From contig NZ_CP019791.1 in the NCBI RefSeq assembly GCF_002007645.1, forward strand, positions 1,984,001 to 2,048,000: a stretch of DNA of 64,000 nucleotides, given 5' to 3'. Both the position numbers and the translations under genes were made by a program. The first letter of the stretch is position 1. Each line of letters starts with the position of its first letter. This DNA is from Anaerohalosphaera lusitana (lineage in GTDB: Bacteria; Planctomycetota; Phycisphaerae; Sedimentisphaerales; Anaerohalosphaeraceae). The notes beneath the pieces were generated by a model. That model had not been told where the DNA came from. It saw nothing but the letters and a program-made list of their open reading frames with translations, and did not search any database. Of the stretch, positions 51,773 through 60,776 are shown piece by piece.

Positions 51773-51801
51773 AGTTTACCAGCGGGCTGGTGTTTTGTCA
51801 A
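51773..51801 (-). promoter_or_regulatory. Strong promoter of the Hc1-like gene
   Basis: On the minus strand TTGACA (51801-51796), 17-base spacer, TAAACT (51778-51773), about 56 bases before the ATG. The -35 is perfect consensus. Confidence 0.75.
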
Positions 51802-51832
51802 ATTAAATACTGCAAAGCTGCTGGATACCTTA

Positions 51833-52309
51833 CTAGCCAAACAGCTTTATTGTGAGTTCAGCGATCCTTTTGCCGCGTCTCTTGCACTGGTTGATCACTC
51901 TGTCGTCCGGCTTGCCTATAGACACGGGACCATAATGGTCGCCCTGAGGGTCTCCCTGGATCACCATTCCGTGGACCAGCAGGGTGTTGACTATATTCAA
52001 AACAGTCGTTTCGTTGCCTCCGCCGATATTAGCTGAACTGCTGAATGCCGCACCTACTTTGCCGTCGAGCTTGCCGTGCTTGCTTACCGATTCATCAAAC
52101 AGGTTAGCCACCGCGCCGGCCATACGACCATAATAAGTCGGTGAGCCAACAACGATCGCATCAGCCTTGACTAGCTCGTCAAGCTTAACATCTTCGATGC
52201 TTTTGCATTTGGTCGGCAGCGAAGCTTCGTTCATGGCCTCTGAGATTATCTCAGCCATTTGCTTCGTGTTGCCGCTTCTTGAATGATAAATTACCAGGCC
52301 AGTTGCCAT
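51833..52309 (-). CDS. Flavodoxin-like / NAD(P)H:quinone oxidoreductase family protein
   Basis: 158 residues from ATG 52309 (GGAGGG upstream). The FMN phosphate loop is 'YHSRSGNTKQMAE', followed by 'DAIVVGSPTYYGRMAG' and 'AAFSSSANIGGGNETTV', the pattern of WrbA/flavodoxin-like proteins. It would bind FMN and reduce quinones or transfer electrons. It is the last gene of a minus-strand unit with the LolA-like gene 17 bases upstream, downstream of the IS insertion. Confidence 0.9.
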   Translation of the reverse strand: MATGLVIYHSRSGNTKQMAEIISEAMNEASLPTKCKSIEDVKLDELVKADAIVVGSPTYYGRMAGAVANLFDESVSKHGKLDGKVGAAFSSSANIGGGNETTVLNIVNTLLVHGMVIQGDPQGDHYGPVSIGKPDDRVINQCKRRGKRIAELTIKLFG

Positions 52310-52326
52310 TTTGCCCTCCATGATAT

Positions 52327-53178
52327 CTAGTTTTGCTTTAACGGTTCCCTATTTTTACTGAAACTGGAGGGGTGTTCAACGCTAAAGATGCTGTTTTCTA
52401 TTTTTTTATTCACCTTTGCATCCAAAAGCGTGATATCGTATATGTCGTCTTCCACTGAAACTGATCGTATGCGTTTGGGCAAAAACAGTTTCTTGTCGAC
52501 CCAGAAGTCGATCAGCTTGTAGTCTTCTTCATATACGGAACCTTCTTTGACCTTCATCCGCAGATGAATGGTGTCTTCCATCTTTTTATCATCCGAATCT
52601 GTCGGCTTGGTATCTGAATCGATCAGCTCGATTTCAAATTGCTTCCGCAAATCCTTGGCATGCGAAAATCCTACCATCGGGAAATTCTGGCTCACAAAAT
52701 CGAAAGCATCTACCGGTTTGTCCTCCGGGACCTGTTGATAGGAATTAACTGTTTCGTTCCGGTAATCTATGCGGGTGAGCCACACGCCGTCAAAAAACAG
52801 TTCTTCTTTTCTCTTTTCTTCAGGTGCATCGTCCTGCTTGACTGTGCTGAACTCGATCTTAAGACCTGATCCGTCTTTTGTCTTTTTGTAATACAACTTT
52901 CCTTTTTGCAGACGCCTGGAATCTAGAAGCTCGGGATCCTGTATGAACAGGTAATTGATGTTGGCCTTGTAGGTGTCCAGTTTGCTGGTGCGGTCTCGAA
53001 GTTTCTCTATTATGCCATCCACAGTGGTGGGAATTTTTTGGCTGGTTTTGTCCTGCTTTTGCTCATTTTTTATAGCACTTTGCTCGTTTTTACCCCCTTT
53101 TTCCTTAGTTTCTGCGGGTGAAAAAGCGGCAAATATGCATGTAAACAGAACCGCGAGAGTCGTGATATGTCTATTCAT
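52327..53178 (-). CDS. Exported LolA-like protein of unknown function
   Basis: 283 residues. Signal peptide about 1-22 ('ITTLAVLFTCIFAAFSPA'), a Lys/Gln-rich low-complexity stretch to about 50, then a beta-rich domain with 'GIIEKLRDRTSKLDTYKANI', 'KGKLYYKKTKDGSGLKIEFS', 'ELFFDGVWLTRIDYRNETVN' and 'DFWVDKKLFLPKRIRSVSVE'. The arrangement (helix followed by a half-barrel, F-x-D-G, fixed strand pairs) resembles LolA-type outer membrane lipoprotein-sorting folds. Lipid or lipoprotein binding is inferred. ATG is three bases after the stop of the original HAD frame, suggesting former translational coupling. Confidence 0.75.
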   Translation of the reverse strand: MNRHITTLAVLFTCIFAAFSPAETKEKGGKNEQSAIKNEQKQDKTSQKIPTTVDGIIEKLRDRTSKLDTYKANINYLFIQDPELLDSRRLQKGKLYYKKTKDGSGLKIEFSTVKQDDAPEEKRKEELFFDGVWLTRIDYRNETVNSYQQVPEDKPVDAFDFVSQNFPMVGFSHAKDLRKQFEIELIDSDTKPTDSDDKKMEDTIHLRMKVKEGSVYEEDYKLIDFWVDKKLFLPKRIRSVSVEDDIYDITLLDAKVNKKIENSIFSVEHPSSFSKNREPLKQN

Positions 53179-53181
53179 ACG

Positions 53182-53269
53182 TCAATTTCCTTCCGTAGAG
53201 CCAATACCATCTATGATTTCCAGTATCTCATTAATCGAGCTGATGGTCAAGTCTGCGTATTCACGGAAC
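53182..53269 (-). pseudogene. Detached 3' end of the IS-interrupted HAD gene
   Basis: The minus strand reads 'REYADLTISSINEILEIIDG' and a short tail to a TGA at 53184-53182. Joined to base 54552 after removing the IS and one copy of the 4-base duplication it continues the HAD frame exactly (total 603 bases, 200 residues). It has no start of its own. Confidence 0.88.
53266..53269. repeat. Target-site duplication GAAC, left copy
   Basis: GAAC immediately outside the left IS end; the identical copy is at 54552-54555. Four bases is the duplication length of IS407-group elements. Confidence 0.85.
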
Positions 53270-53284
53270 TGACCTGCCCCCGAA

Positions 53285-54115
53285 TTATGTACCAGCTACT
53301 GTTAGAGAGTTGTCCTTCTCATCTGTCGTGTATTGCTGTAGCTGAGCCGTAGGCGAAGCGGAAGCAATACACGAGGCGGCGAACTCGGCCGGGGTTGCGT
53401 AGTCCAGCCCGCTGTGCGGTCGATGGTTATTATATTCCATCCGCCACTGTTCGACAATCACTTTCGCTTCCTTAACCGAATAAAACAGCTCACGATTGAG
53501 CACCTCATCTCTGAACTTGCCGTTGAACGATTCTATAAAGCCATTTTCCCACGGCTGACCCTTCTCGATATAAAGCGTTTCGACGTTCTTTTTGCCGAGC
53601 TTCTTCTTGATCGCACTAGCCACAAATTCCGGCCCGTTGTCGCTGCGTATAAATCCAGGCACGCCTCGGACCGCAAACAGGTATTCCAGCGTTTCAACCA
53701 CATCGCCCGACTTGATCGACCTGCCTACTTCTATCGTAAGCGACTCACGCGTGAACTCATCGAGCACCGTGAGAAACTTCAGACTGCGACCGTCCTCGCT
53801 CTGGTCGCTGACGAAATCATACGTCCAGACATGATCCTTGTAGTCGGCTTTTTGCACGCTGCAGCTGTTGTCGCTGTTGCCTTTCGTTTTTCGTCCTTTG
53901 CGTCTGTGAGGCACCTGTAATGCTTCCTTTCGCCATATTCGTTGAACTCGTTTGTGATTCACACGCCAGCCATGCTGACGAAGCTTGGCCGTTATAAACC
54001 TGTAGCCGTAGCTTTGGTGTTCCTTTGCCAGCTCGATTATCTTGCTGGTCAGTGCCGTGTTCGTTGGCTGCTGCTGAGATTTATACCGCTGGCTCGCTCG
54101 CGGCTGACCTATCAC
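53285..54115 (-). CDS. IS3-family transposase OrfB (DDE integrase)
   Basis: 276 residues from the first ATG; the frame stays open upstream to 54193 and beyond, adding 'LSPARRRKAARHLQKSLAVS', so the natural product is probably the OrfAB fusion made by -1 frameshifting. The HTH_21-like segment 'EHQSYGYRFITAKLRQHGW' and 'VNHKRVQRIWRKEAL' precede the rve core with catalytic Asp in 'TYDFVSD', Asp in 'GFIRSDNGPEF' and Glu in 'NGFIESFNGKFRDE'. It cuts and joins the IS ends. Stop lies inside the left inverted repeat. Confidence 0.94.
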   Translation of the reverse strand: MIGQPRASQRYKSQQQPTNTALTSKIIELAKEHQSYGYRFITAKLRQHGWRVNHKRVQRIWRKEALQVPHRRKGRKTKGNSDNSCSVQKADYKDHVWTYDFVSDQSEDGRSLKFLTVLDEFTRESLTIEVGRSIKSGDVVETLEYLFAVRGVPGFIRSDNGPEFVASAIKKKLGKKNVETLYIEKGQPWENGFIESFNGKFRDEVLNRELFYSVKEAKVIVEQWRMEYNNHRPHSGLDYATPAEFAASCIASASPTAQLQQYTTDEKDNSLTVAGT

Positions 54116-54189
54116 CTTGCATGCCCGACGCTCGGATACGGCCAGACTCTTTTGAAGATGCCTGGCCGCCTTGCGTCTCCGGGCCGGGC

Positions 54190-54468
54190 TCAGTAATTTC
54201 CCGAAAGCGCCTCCTTGAGGATGGCGTTGTCCAGTGCCTGGTCGGCAACGAGCTTTTTGAGCTGGGCGTTCTCTTTTTGCAGGGCCTTGAGCTGCTTGAC
54301 CTGGTCGAGCTTCATGCGGCCGTATTGCTTGCGCCAGTTGTAGTAGGTCGCCTCGCTGATGCCCAGCTCACGGCAGGCCTGCTGGACCGTACCGCCGGAG
54401 CCGATTACAGCATCCGCCTGGCGGAGCATCTTGACAATCTGTTCGGGACTGTGATTCTTGCGTTTCAT
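54190..54468 (-). CDS. IS3-family transposase OrfA (helix-turn-helix)
   Basis: 92 residues: 'MKRKNHSPEQIVKMLRQADA', the HTH 'QQACRELGISEATYYNWRKQ' and the coiled-coil 'LKALQKENAQLKKLVADQAL', typical of IS3 OrfA in the IS407 group. The stop TGA overlaps the start of the OrfB frame. The heptamer GGGAAAT at 54202-54196 (minus strand) in frame G GGA AAT is a canonical -1 slippery site two codons before the stop. OrfA binds the IS ends. Confidence 0.93.
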   Translation of the reverse strand: MKRKNHSPEQIVKMLRQADAVIGSGGTVQQACRELGISEATYYNWRKQYGRMKLDQVKQLKALQKENAQLKKLVADQALDNAILKEALSGNY

Positions 54469-54518
54469 AAGAGCATCCTTTCCATAAAAACTAACAAATT
54501 ATAACGGATACTCTCTAA

Positions 54519-55070
54519 TCAGCAACGGTACAGTTTTTCGGGGTCAAGCCAGAACTTATCCGCATCTTTATGGGTTTCGATTAGTATCGCAGTTACATCA
54601 GCAGCTTTTGCAGTGAGCAGATCGTGCAGATAATCACCCACAAGTATAGTTTCACGGGGGGATGTGCCGAATTCTTTGCACAATGCCAATACCCCGTGCG
54701 GATCCGGCTTTGCAGGGCCGTCTTCGCGGGCAATCACAGCATCAAAGTGCAGTCCATGCTTGTCTCGTACCGCGATCGCGTTGGTGCGTTTGTTGCGCGT
54801 CAGAATGCCCACTTTAATGCCGCGGTCGCACAGCTCTTCAATCGTTTCTTTGGCACCATTGTTCAGGCAAGATTCCACCGCAGCCTGATCCTCGTGCCGT
54901 TCAAGGATGGTTTCAGCCTGCTTGCGGTCATCTGGCGGCATATTTTCCAGGTATTCCAGGATCGGCCCTGCGTCTTCGGCAAGTCCCATTTCCTGTCTGA
55001 TGAGGTCAAAATCCAGGCAAGGCTGTGTTATTGTCCCGTCGAGGTCAAATATTACGGCTTTTATTGGCAT
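54519..55070 (-). pseudogene. HAD-family phosphatase, C-terminus replaced by IS insertion
   Basis: 183 residues from ATG 55070, overlapping the lysR end by 26 bases. HAD motif I 'VIFDLDGTITQPCLDFD' and motifs III/IV 'KPDPHGVLALCKEFG' and 'ETILVGDYLHDLLTAKAADV' are intact. The last native residues are 'THKDADKF'; the final ten, 'WLDPEKLYRC', come from the IS end, and 27 native C-terminal residues are lost (see 53182-53269). The catalytic core survives, so residual activity is possible. The phosphoglycolate-phosphatase-like family has broad substrates. Second gene of the lysR unit. Confidence 0.85.
54552..54555. repeat. Target-site duplication GAAC, right copy
   Basis: Identical to 53266-53269 and directly outside the right IS end. 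Confidence 0.85.
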
Positions 55071-55956
55071 GATTTCGTACCTGTCCGTTTCCAAGAAGCT
55101 CCAGTAGGTATTTCATTGCTTTGGTCGTCGATCTATTCTTACGTACGATTATGCCGGTAGGGCGGAAAAAGTTTTCGTTCGTGAATGCTATTGTTGCAAG
55201 TTTCTGTTCACGCAGTTCTGTATTTATCGTTGTTTCGGGCAGGATGCTAATACCTGAGTTGATCTCCACGGCTCGCTTGATCGTTTCGATATTGTCGAAC
55301 TCCATGACGGTTTTAGGCATCACATCATAGCGGTCGAGGATGTTGTCTATGAACTTGCGGCTGGGCAGTCCCTTTTCGAATGCTATGAAGTCCTTGCCCT
55401 GCAGTTTATGGATATCTATTACCGGTTCTTTAGCCAGGGGGTTATCCGGACTGCAAACCATAACAAGCGGTTCATCCACGAATGGTACAAGGTTCAGGCT
55501 GCGGCTTTCGATCGGGACGGCGACTGCGCCGAGGTCCAGGTCGCCTCGCAGGATGCCGTCATATATCTGCTTGGCGTCCATATAGTCGATCCGCAGGTTG
55601 ATCTGAGGGAATCTGGCCATGAATCTTTTGACGTACGGCTGGAGCGTGTGCATTCCGATGCTGAATATGGCAGCGAATCGGATGGTGGTGTGACTGCGGG
55701 AGAGGTTTTTGAGCTCGCTGACCAGTTTGTCGTACCTGTCGAGGATGTCCTGGCAGGCGTGATAGAAGCATTGTCCTTGTTCAGTAAGTGTGAGCGGCCT
55801 TGTCTTGCGGTTGATCAGTTGGCAGTTGTGGTCCATTTCCAGTTGAGCCAATTGTTGCGAAATGGCTGACTGGCTTAATCCGTGTTTTTCCGCAGTGCGC
55901 GAAAAGTTCTTTAATTCAACAAGGTCACAAAATATCCTTATTGTGTCAATTTGCAT
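55045..55956 (-). CDS. LysR-family transcriptional regulator
   Basis: 303 residues. The N-terminal winged HTH reads 'MQIDTIRIFCDLVELKNFSR' and 'AEKHGLSQSAISQQLAQLE', the LysR signature. The effector-binding domain follows ('DLDLGAVAVPIESRSLNLVP', 'PLVMVCSPDNPLAKE', 'GISILPETTI'). The gene is divergent from gdhA over 222 bases that contain a T-N11-A palindrome at 55972, so gdhA and its own promoter are likely targets, as for GltC of Bacillus; effector unknown. Downstream it overlaps the HAD gene, forming lysR-HAD-LolA-like-flavodoxin. Confidence 0.93.
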   Translation of the reverse strand: MQIDTIRIFCDLVELKNFSRTAEKHGLSQSAISQQLAQLEMDHNCQLINRKTRPLTLTEQGQCFYHACQDILDRYDKLVSELKNLSRSHTTIRFAAIFSIGMHTLQPYVKRFMARFPQINLRIDYMDAKQIYDGILRGDLDLGAVAVPIESRSLNLVPFVDEPLVMVCSPDNPLAKEPVIDIHKLQGKDFIAFEKGLPSRKFIDNILDRYDVMPKTVMEFDNIETIKRAVEINSGISILPETTINTELREQKLATIAFTNENFFRPTGIIVRKNRSTTKAMKYLLELLGNGQVRNHANKSRNI

Positions 55957-55971
55957 TATAAGAAAGCCTTA

Positions 55972-55984
55972 TTGATAGTATCAA
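55972..55984. promoter_or_regulatory. Candidate LysR-type operator TTGATAGTATCAA
   Basis: A perfect 13-base palindrome TTGATA-G-TATCAA with the T-N11-A form of LysR recognition sites, 16 bases upstream of the lysR start in the lysR-gdhA intergenic region. Confidence 0.65.
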
Positions 55985-56029
55985 CTTGATTTGTTTCCAT
56001 TTTGTTTGTTGCTCCGCTAATATGTTCTG

Positions 56030-56048
56030 TTGTTCTGCGGAGGAACAA
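56030..56048. other. Inverted repeat in the lysR-gdhA gap
   Basis: TTGTTC and GAACAA separated by TGCGGAG, about 130 bases before gdhA. It could be a second regulator site or a leader hairpin of gdhA. Nothing further is recognisable in this 222-base gap. Confidence 0.3.
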
Positions 56049-56169
56049 ATTCAGCTATTTTTTTGTCGCGGCACGGCATCTGATGCTTTTCTACTATGCT
56101 TTTTACCTTGTTCATGCCGTTTTGTGTAGAAGAAATTTGGAAGTTACCATAAGAAATATTTATTTTTAG

Positions 56170-57519
<1,350 letters not shown>

Positions 57520-57543
57520 AAGCATTTTTCAACTTAGAAACAC

Positions 57544-57575
57544 AAAAGGCTCTTCCCTTCGGGGAGGGGCCTTTT
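57544..57575 (+). terminator. Intrinsic terminator after gdhA
   Basis: AAAAGGCTCTTCCC pairs with GGGAGGGGCCTTTT (two G-U pairs) around a TTCG tetraloop, with the T-tract continuing to 57576. It isolates gdhA from the second dehydrogenase. Confidence 0.92.
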
Positions 57576-57726
57576 TCTTTGTAATGGCTCCAACTGTTTT
57601 GTTACATATTTATTTATGGAGCTTGTCTTGAAGTTGCTTTCGGAATTTTTGGCCGCTAGAATCGGTTTATGCTTCTGCTTTCAGAGCAGATAAATATTCT
57701 GGTGGTTCCAACGAAAGGAATGCGGA

Positions 57727-58986
57727 ATGAGTCAGGCGGCAAACAGTTTGCTGAGCACCTCTGTCTACAATTTTGACAAGGCAGCCGAGCGGTTGGGTCT
57801 GGAGGCGGGGATAAAGAGAAGGCTGCTTGGGCCCAAAGAGAAGATCGAGCTTGATATCAATCCTATTCTGCCTTGCGGAAAACTGATCAATGCCAAGGTT
57901 TTCGTCGTCAGACACCATGACGCTCTGGGTCCTGCCAAGGGCGGTATCAGAATGACCCCGACTGTCACACTTGACGATGTGTGCGGTCTGGCGATGGAGA
58001 TGACCTGGAAGACGTCGCTGATCGGGGTTCCATTCGGCGGGGGCAAAAGCGGGATACGGCTGGACCCGTCAAAGCTCAGTGAGACTGATAAGGAAGTGGT
58101 GGTGCGAGCGTTCGCGCGGGGGGCGAGTCATCATATCGGGCCTGAATGGTATGTGCCCGCTCCGGACATGGGTACGAACGAGATGGATATGGCGCATATA
58201 CGTGACTGCATATCATACTCGCAGGGCGTTTCTATCACGAGGGGTTGTTTCGTTACGGGCAAGCCGGTGATCCTCGGGGGTATAGTAGGCAGGCGTGAAG
58301 CGACTGGGAAGGGGGTTGTGTATACGGTTGCAGCTCTTTGTGAGCGGATAGGCAGGAATCTGGAGGGGCTGCGGGTTGCAGTGCAGGGCTTTGGTAATGT
58401 TGGATCGGTCGCTGCGGCCGAGATAGGCAGGCTCGGTGCCAAAGTGGTGGGGATCTCGGATATTGGTGGCGGAATCGTGAATGATAAAGGCATTGATGTG
58501 CAATCGCTTGTTGGGTATGCTAAAGAAACAGGTTCTATTCAGGGATTTGAGGGATGCGCTGATGTCGATCGTGATGATATATTAGAGATCCCCTGTGATG
58601 TGCTGATACCGGCTGCTGCCCAGTCGCAGATCAGAAGTGATAATGTTGACAAAATAGCTGCGGATATTATAGCCGAGGGTGCGAATGCTCCTATTACGCC
58701 GGAAGCTGACGAAGTGCTGAAAGAAAAGGGCGTGAGGATCATCCCCGACATATTGTGCAATGCCGGCGGTGTTTTCGTATCTTATCTTGAATATACTCAG
58801 GAAACGCAGAGAGATCAGTGGACGCTGCGGGAAGTTGAGGGTAGACTGCGTGACAGAATGAGTGAGCGGTTCAACGAAGTTTATGACTATTCCCGCGAAA
58901 AGAACCTGAGTATGAGAGAGGCGGCTATGGATCTTGCGGTTGGGCACGTTGCAGAAGGTGTTTATGCTCGCGGGTTGCTGCCTTAG
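57727..58986 (+). CDS. Glu/Leu/Phe/Val dehydrogenase family, archaeal/Bacillus-type glutamate dehydrogenase
   Basis: 419 residues, the usual size of NAD-type GDH such as RocG/GudB or the archaeal enzymes. Blocks: 'GPAKGGIRMTPTVTLDDVCG', 'GVPFGGGKSGIRLDP', 'WYVPAPDMGTNEMDM', 'VAVQGFGNVGSVAAAEI' and 'IIAEGANAPITPEADEVL'. Only remote similarity to the gdhA product 200 bases upstream, so the two are not a tandem duplication. It may run in the catabolic direction. AAAGGAATGCGGA precedes the ATG. Confidence 0.93.
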   Translation: MSQAANSLLSTSVYNFDKAAERLGLEAGIKRRLLGPKEKIELDINPILPCGKLINAKVFVVRHHDALGPAKGGIRMTPTVTLDDVCGLAMEMTWKTSLIGVPFGGGKSGIRLDPSKLSETDKEVVVRAFARGASHHIGPEWYVPAPDMGTNEMDMAHIRDCISYSQGVSITRGCFVTGKPVILGGIVGRREATGKGVVYTVAALCERIGRNLEGLRVAVQGFGNVGSVAAAEIGRLGAKVVGISDIGGGIVNDKGIDVQSLVGYAKETGSIQGFEGCADVDRDDILEIPCDVLIPAAAQSQIRSDNVDKIAADIIAEGANAPITPEADEVLKEKGVRIIPDILCNAGGVFVSYLEYTQETQRDQWTLREVEGRLRDRMSERFNEVYDYSREKNLSMREAAMDLAVGHVAEGVYARGLLP

Positions 58987-59010
58987 TTTGGTTAAGAATC
59001 AAGGATGTAA

Positions 59011-59736
59011 ATGAGTGCCGAGAATTTGAAACGCGCATTGGAGCAGCATGTCGCGCTGGATGCTTTTTTGACGGGTGATTTCGGGCTGAAAGGTGATCTG
59101 CCCATGCCTGCGGCATTTGAACAGGCAGAGCCGGAATTGGTGGATAAGGCCGGTAAGCTGGAAGAAATCGCCGAGCAGATCAGACAGTGCTGTAAATGCG
59201 GGCTGAACGAAACACGCAAGAATGCTGTTATTGGTGAGGGCAATCCGGATGCGGAGCTGGTTTTCGTTGGTGAGGCTCCGGGTGCTGACGAGGATGAGCA
59301 GGGCAGGCCGTTCGTGGGCAGGTCGGGCAAGCTGCTGACGAAAATAATCGCAGCGATGGGGCTTAGCAGGGACGATGTTTTCATCTGCAACATTCTCAAG
59401 TGCAGGCCTCCTGAGAATCGCGATCCGAAGCCGGACGAAATTGTTGACTGTATGGGTTATTTGCAGCAGCAGTTGGATATCATTCGGCCGCAGGTGATCG
59501 TGGCTTTGGGTGCCCATGCTGCGAGGACTTTGCTTAGTACCAATCAAGGGATCGGCAAGCTTCGCGGAAGGTTCCATGAGTATACTTTCAGTGATGAAGA
59601 ACCCCCGGTAAAGCTGATGCCGACCTATCATCCATCATATCTACTGCGTAATTATTCGCAGGATAACCGGCGCAGGGTATGGGAGGATATGCAGAAGGTT
59701 ATGCAGGAGCTTGGTTTGGAACTGCCTGGTAAGTAG
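59011..59736 (+). CDS. Family 4 uracil-DNA glycosylase (Fe-S type)
   Basis: 241 residues. The core has motif 1 'GEAPGADEDEQGRPF' and motif 2 in 'MPTYHPSYLLRN'. Four Cys of the [4Fe-4S] cluster lie in 'CCKCGL' and 'CNILKCRPPENRDP'. An N-terminal extension of about 55 residues, not conserved, precedes the domain. It removes uracil from DNA in base excision repair. Close behind the dehydrogenase (24 bases), convergent with the membrane-protein gene. Confidence 0.94.
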   Translation: MSAENLKRALEQHVALDAFLTGDFGLKGDLPMPAAFEQAEPELVDKAGKLEEIAEQIRQCCKCGLNETRKNAVIGEGNPDAELVFVGEAPGADEDEQGRPFVGRSGKLLTKIIAAMGLSRDDVFICNILKCRPPENRDPKPDEIVDCMGYLQQQLDIIRPQVIVALGAHAARTLLSTNQGIGKLRGRFHEYTFSDEEPPVKLMPTYHPSYLLRNYSQDNRRRVWEDMQKVMQELGLELPGK

Positions 59737-59745
59737 TGCCGGGTT

Positions 59746-60768
59746 TTACAGCCAGTGGTCCGTGAGGTGCATCGCATGGCAGATCATGTCGGCAGCTAAG
59801 GCAGTGAAGAGTATGGGTTTGACTATTGACTTTTGGGGTCGGCCGGTCCAGGTGCTTATGATGATCAGGGCAATGATGCAGGCCGTGACGGACAGCCGAA
59901 GGATTGCGTAAGGGGTATGGAGCAGGGTGGCTGCGTTTGAGGCTGTGGTGACAGCGATGGGGATCAGAAGGAGCAATGTGAACCATTTTTCCTTTTTCGA
60001 CGATTTGCCCTGGGCCGTGAGTGTGTCAAAGGCTGTCGCTGTCAGCAGGCACAGGACGGCGATCGGGATCGCACGCCAGATGACGGGTGATATTGCCAGA
60101 ATCGGGTCGGACATCGAGAGCAGAAGGCCTGCGGTTGCGGCGGATACCAGCAATGGGGGCAGATCGAGTATGTGTCTGCAGAACGCATAGAGGGCGATGA
60201 CTGAGCCGATGTGGTACAGGTTGAACGAGAACAGCGTGGGGGAATTTACAGGCAGGGAAACTAGTTCATGAAGCGGCTGCAGGCCGGTGTGGAGGTGCAC
60301 GGGTGCGGGGTAGAATGAGAGGGATTCCGTGTATGCGAAAAAGGCCCAGGTTACAAGGGCCAGCAGGCAGATCGCGATTATCTGGCGGATCGTTCTCTGG
60401 GGCAGGGCGGCTGTGAAGCCCAGGCAGAGGATCCACGGTACGCAGGTGAAGATGAGCATTGCAGCGGGGTGCAAGGTGAGTAGGCTCAGGCTGTATGGGG
60501 AGAATGCGTAGAGCAGGCCGGCGAGGAAACTTGCCGACCTGGAGCTGAAAGAGGTGGTAAACAGGAAGGCACCTGCTGCGGCGATGGTGAGTGAGAAGGG
60601 GATCAGCAGTTGTGTCGGGCCGAATTTCCAGAAATACGGGGCCAGGAGGAGGATGCTCAGGAATGCGTACGCGGCGATTGAGAATGCAAGGGCGGGGATA
60701 TTATTCAATGAGCTATCCGGGCAGTCGAGTTCGGGGCTGCCGGCTTTGCTATCCAAAATATCGTTCAT
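59746..60768 (-). CDS. Polytopic membrane protein, unknown
   Basis: 340 residues with about nine hydrophobic segments, e.g. 'ALAFSIAAYAFLSILLLAPY', 'LIPFSLTIAAAGAFLF', 'IIAICLLALVTWAFFAY' and 'LSVTACIIALIIIST'. The short hydrophilic N-terminus is cytoplasmic by charge. No transporter or enzyme motif is recognised; the pattern is vaguely like that of eight-to-ten-helix planctomycete membrane proteins with no known role. The stop of purM's neighbour leaves eight bases to purM, so the gene is last in purF-purM-orf. Confidence 0.65.
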   Translation of the reverse strand: MNDILDSKAGSPELDCPDSSLNNIPALAFSIAAYAFLSILLLAPYFWKFGPTQLLIPFSLTIAAAGAFLFTTSFSSRSASFLAGLLYAFSPYSLSLLTLHPAAMLIFTCVPWILCLGFTAALPQRTIRQIIAICLLALVTWAFFAYTESLSFYPAPVHLHTGLQPLHELVSLPVNSPTLFSFNLYHIGSVIALYAFCRHILDLPPLLVSAATAGLLLSMSDPILAISPVIWRAIPIAVLCLLTATAFDTLTAQGKSSKKEKWFTLLLLIPIAVTTASNAATLLHTPYAILRLSVTACIIALIIISTWTGRPQKSIVKPILFTALAADMICHAMHLTDHWL

Positions 60769-60776
60769 CAGCTCGC

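Larger units (their letters stand above)
53270..54551 (-). mobile_element. IS3-family insertion sequence (IS407-like group), 1282 bp
   Basis: Ends are imperfect inverted repeats: left TGACCTGCCCCCGAATTATG and right (inward) TGGCTTGACCCCGAAAAACT, both running on to TGTACC and, after a variable stretch, TTAGAGAG. Both start with TG. It encodes OrfA and a DDE transposase OrfB joined by a frameshift window. The GAAC duplications and the in-frame restoration of the interrupted HAD gene fix the boundaries to the base. Ends and genes are intact, so the copy looks recent and potentially active. Confidence 0.93.

Noticed and set aside
53275-54546. Alternative IS boundaries at the best-matching TG/CA of the inverted repeats
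   Set aside because: These would leave GACC and AGCC as flanks without duplication and would not restore the HAD frame; 53270-54551 does both.
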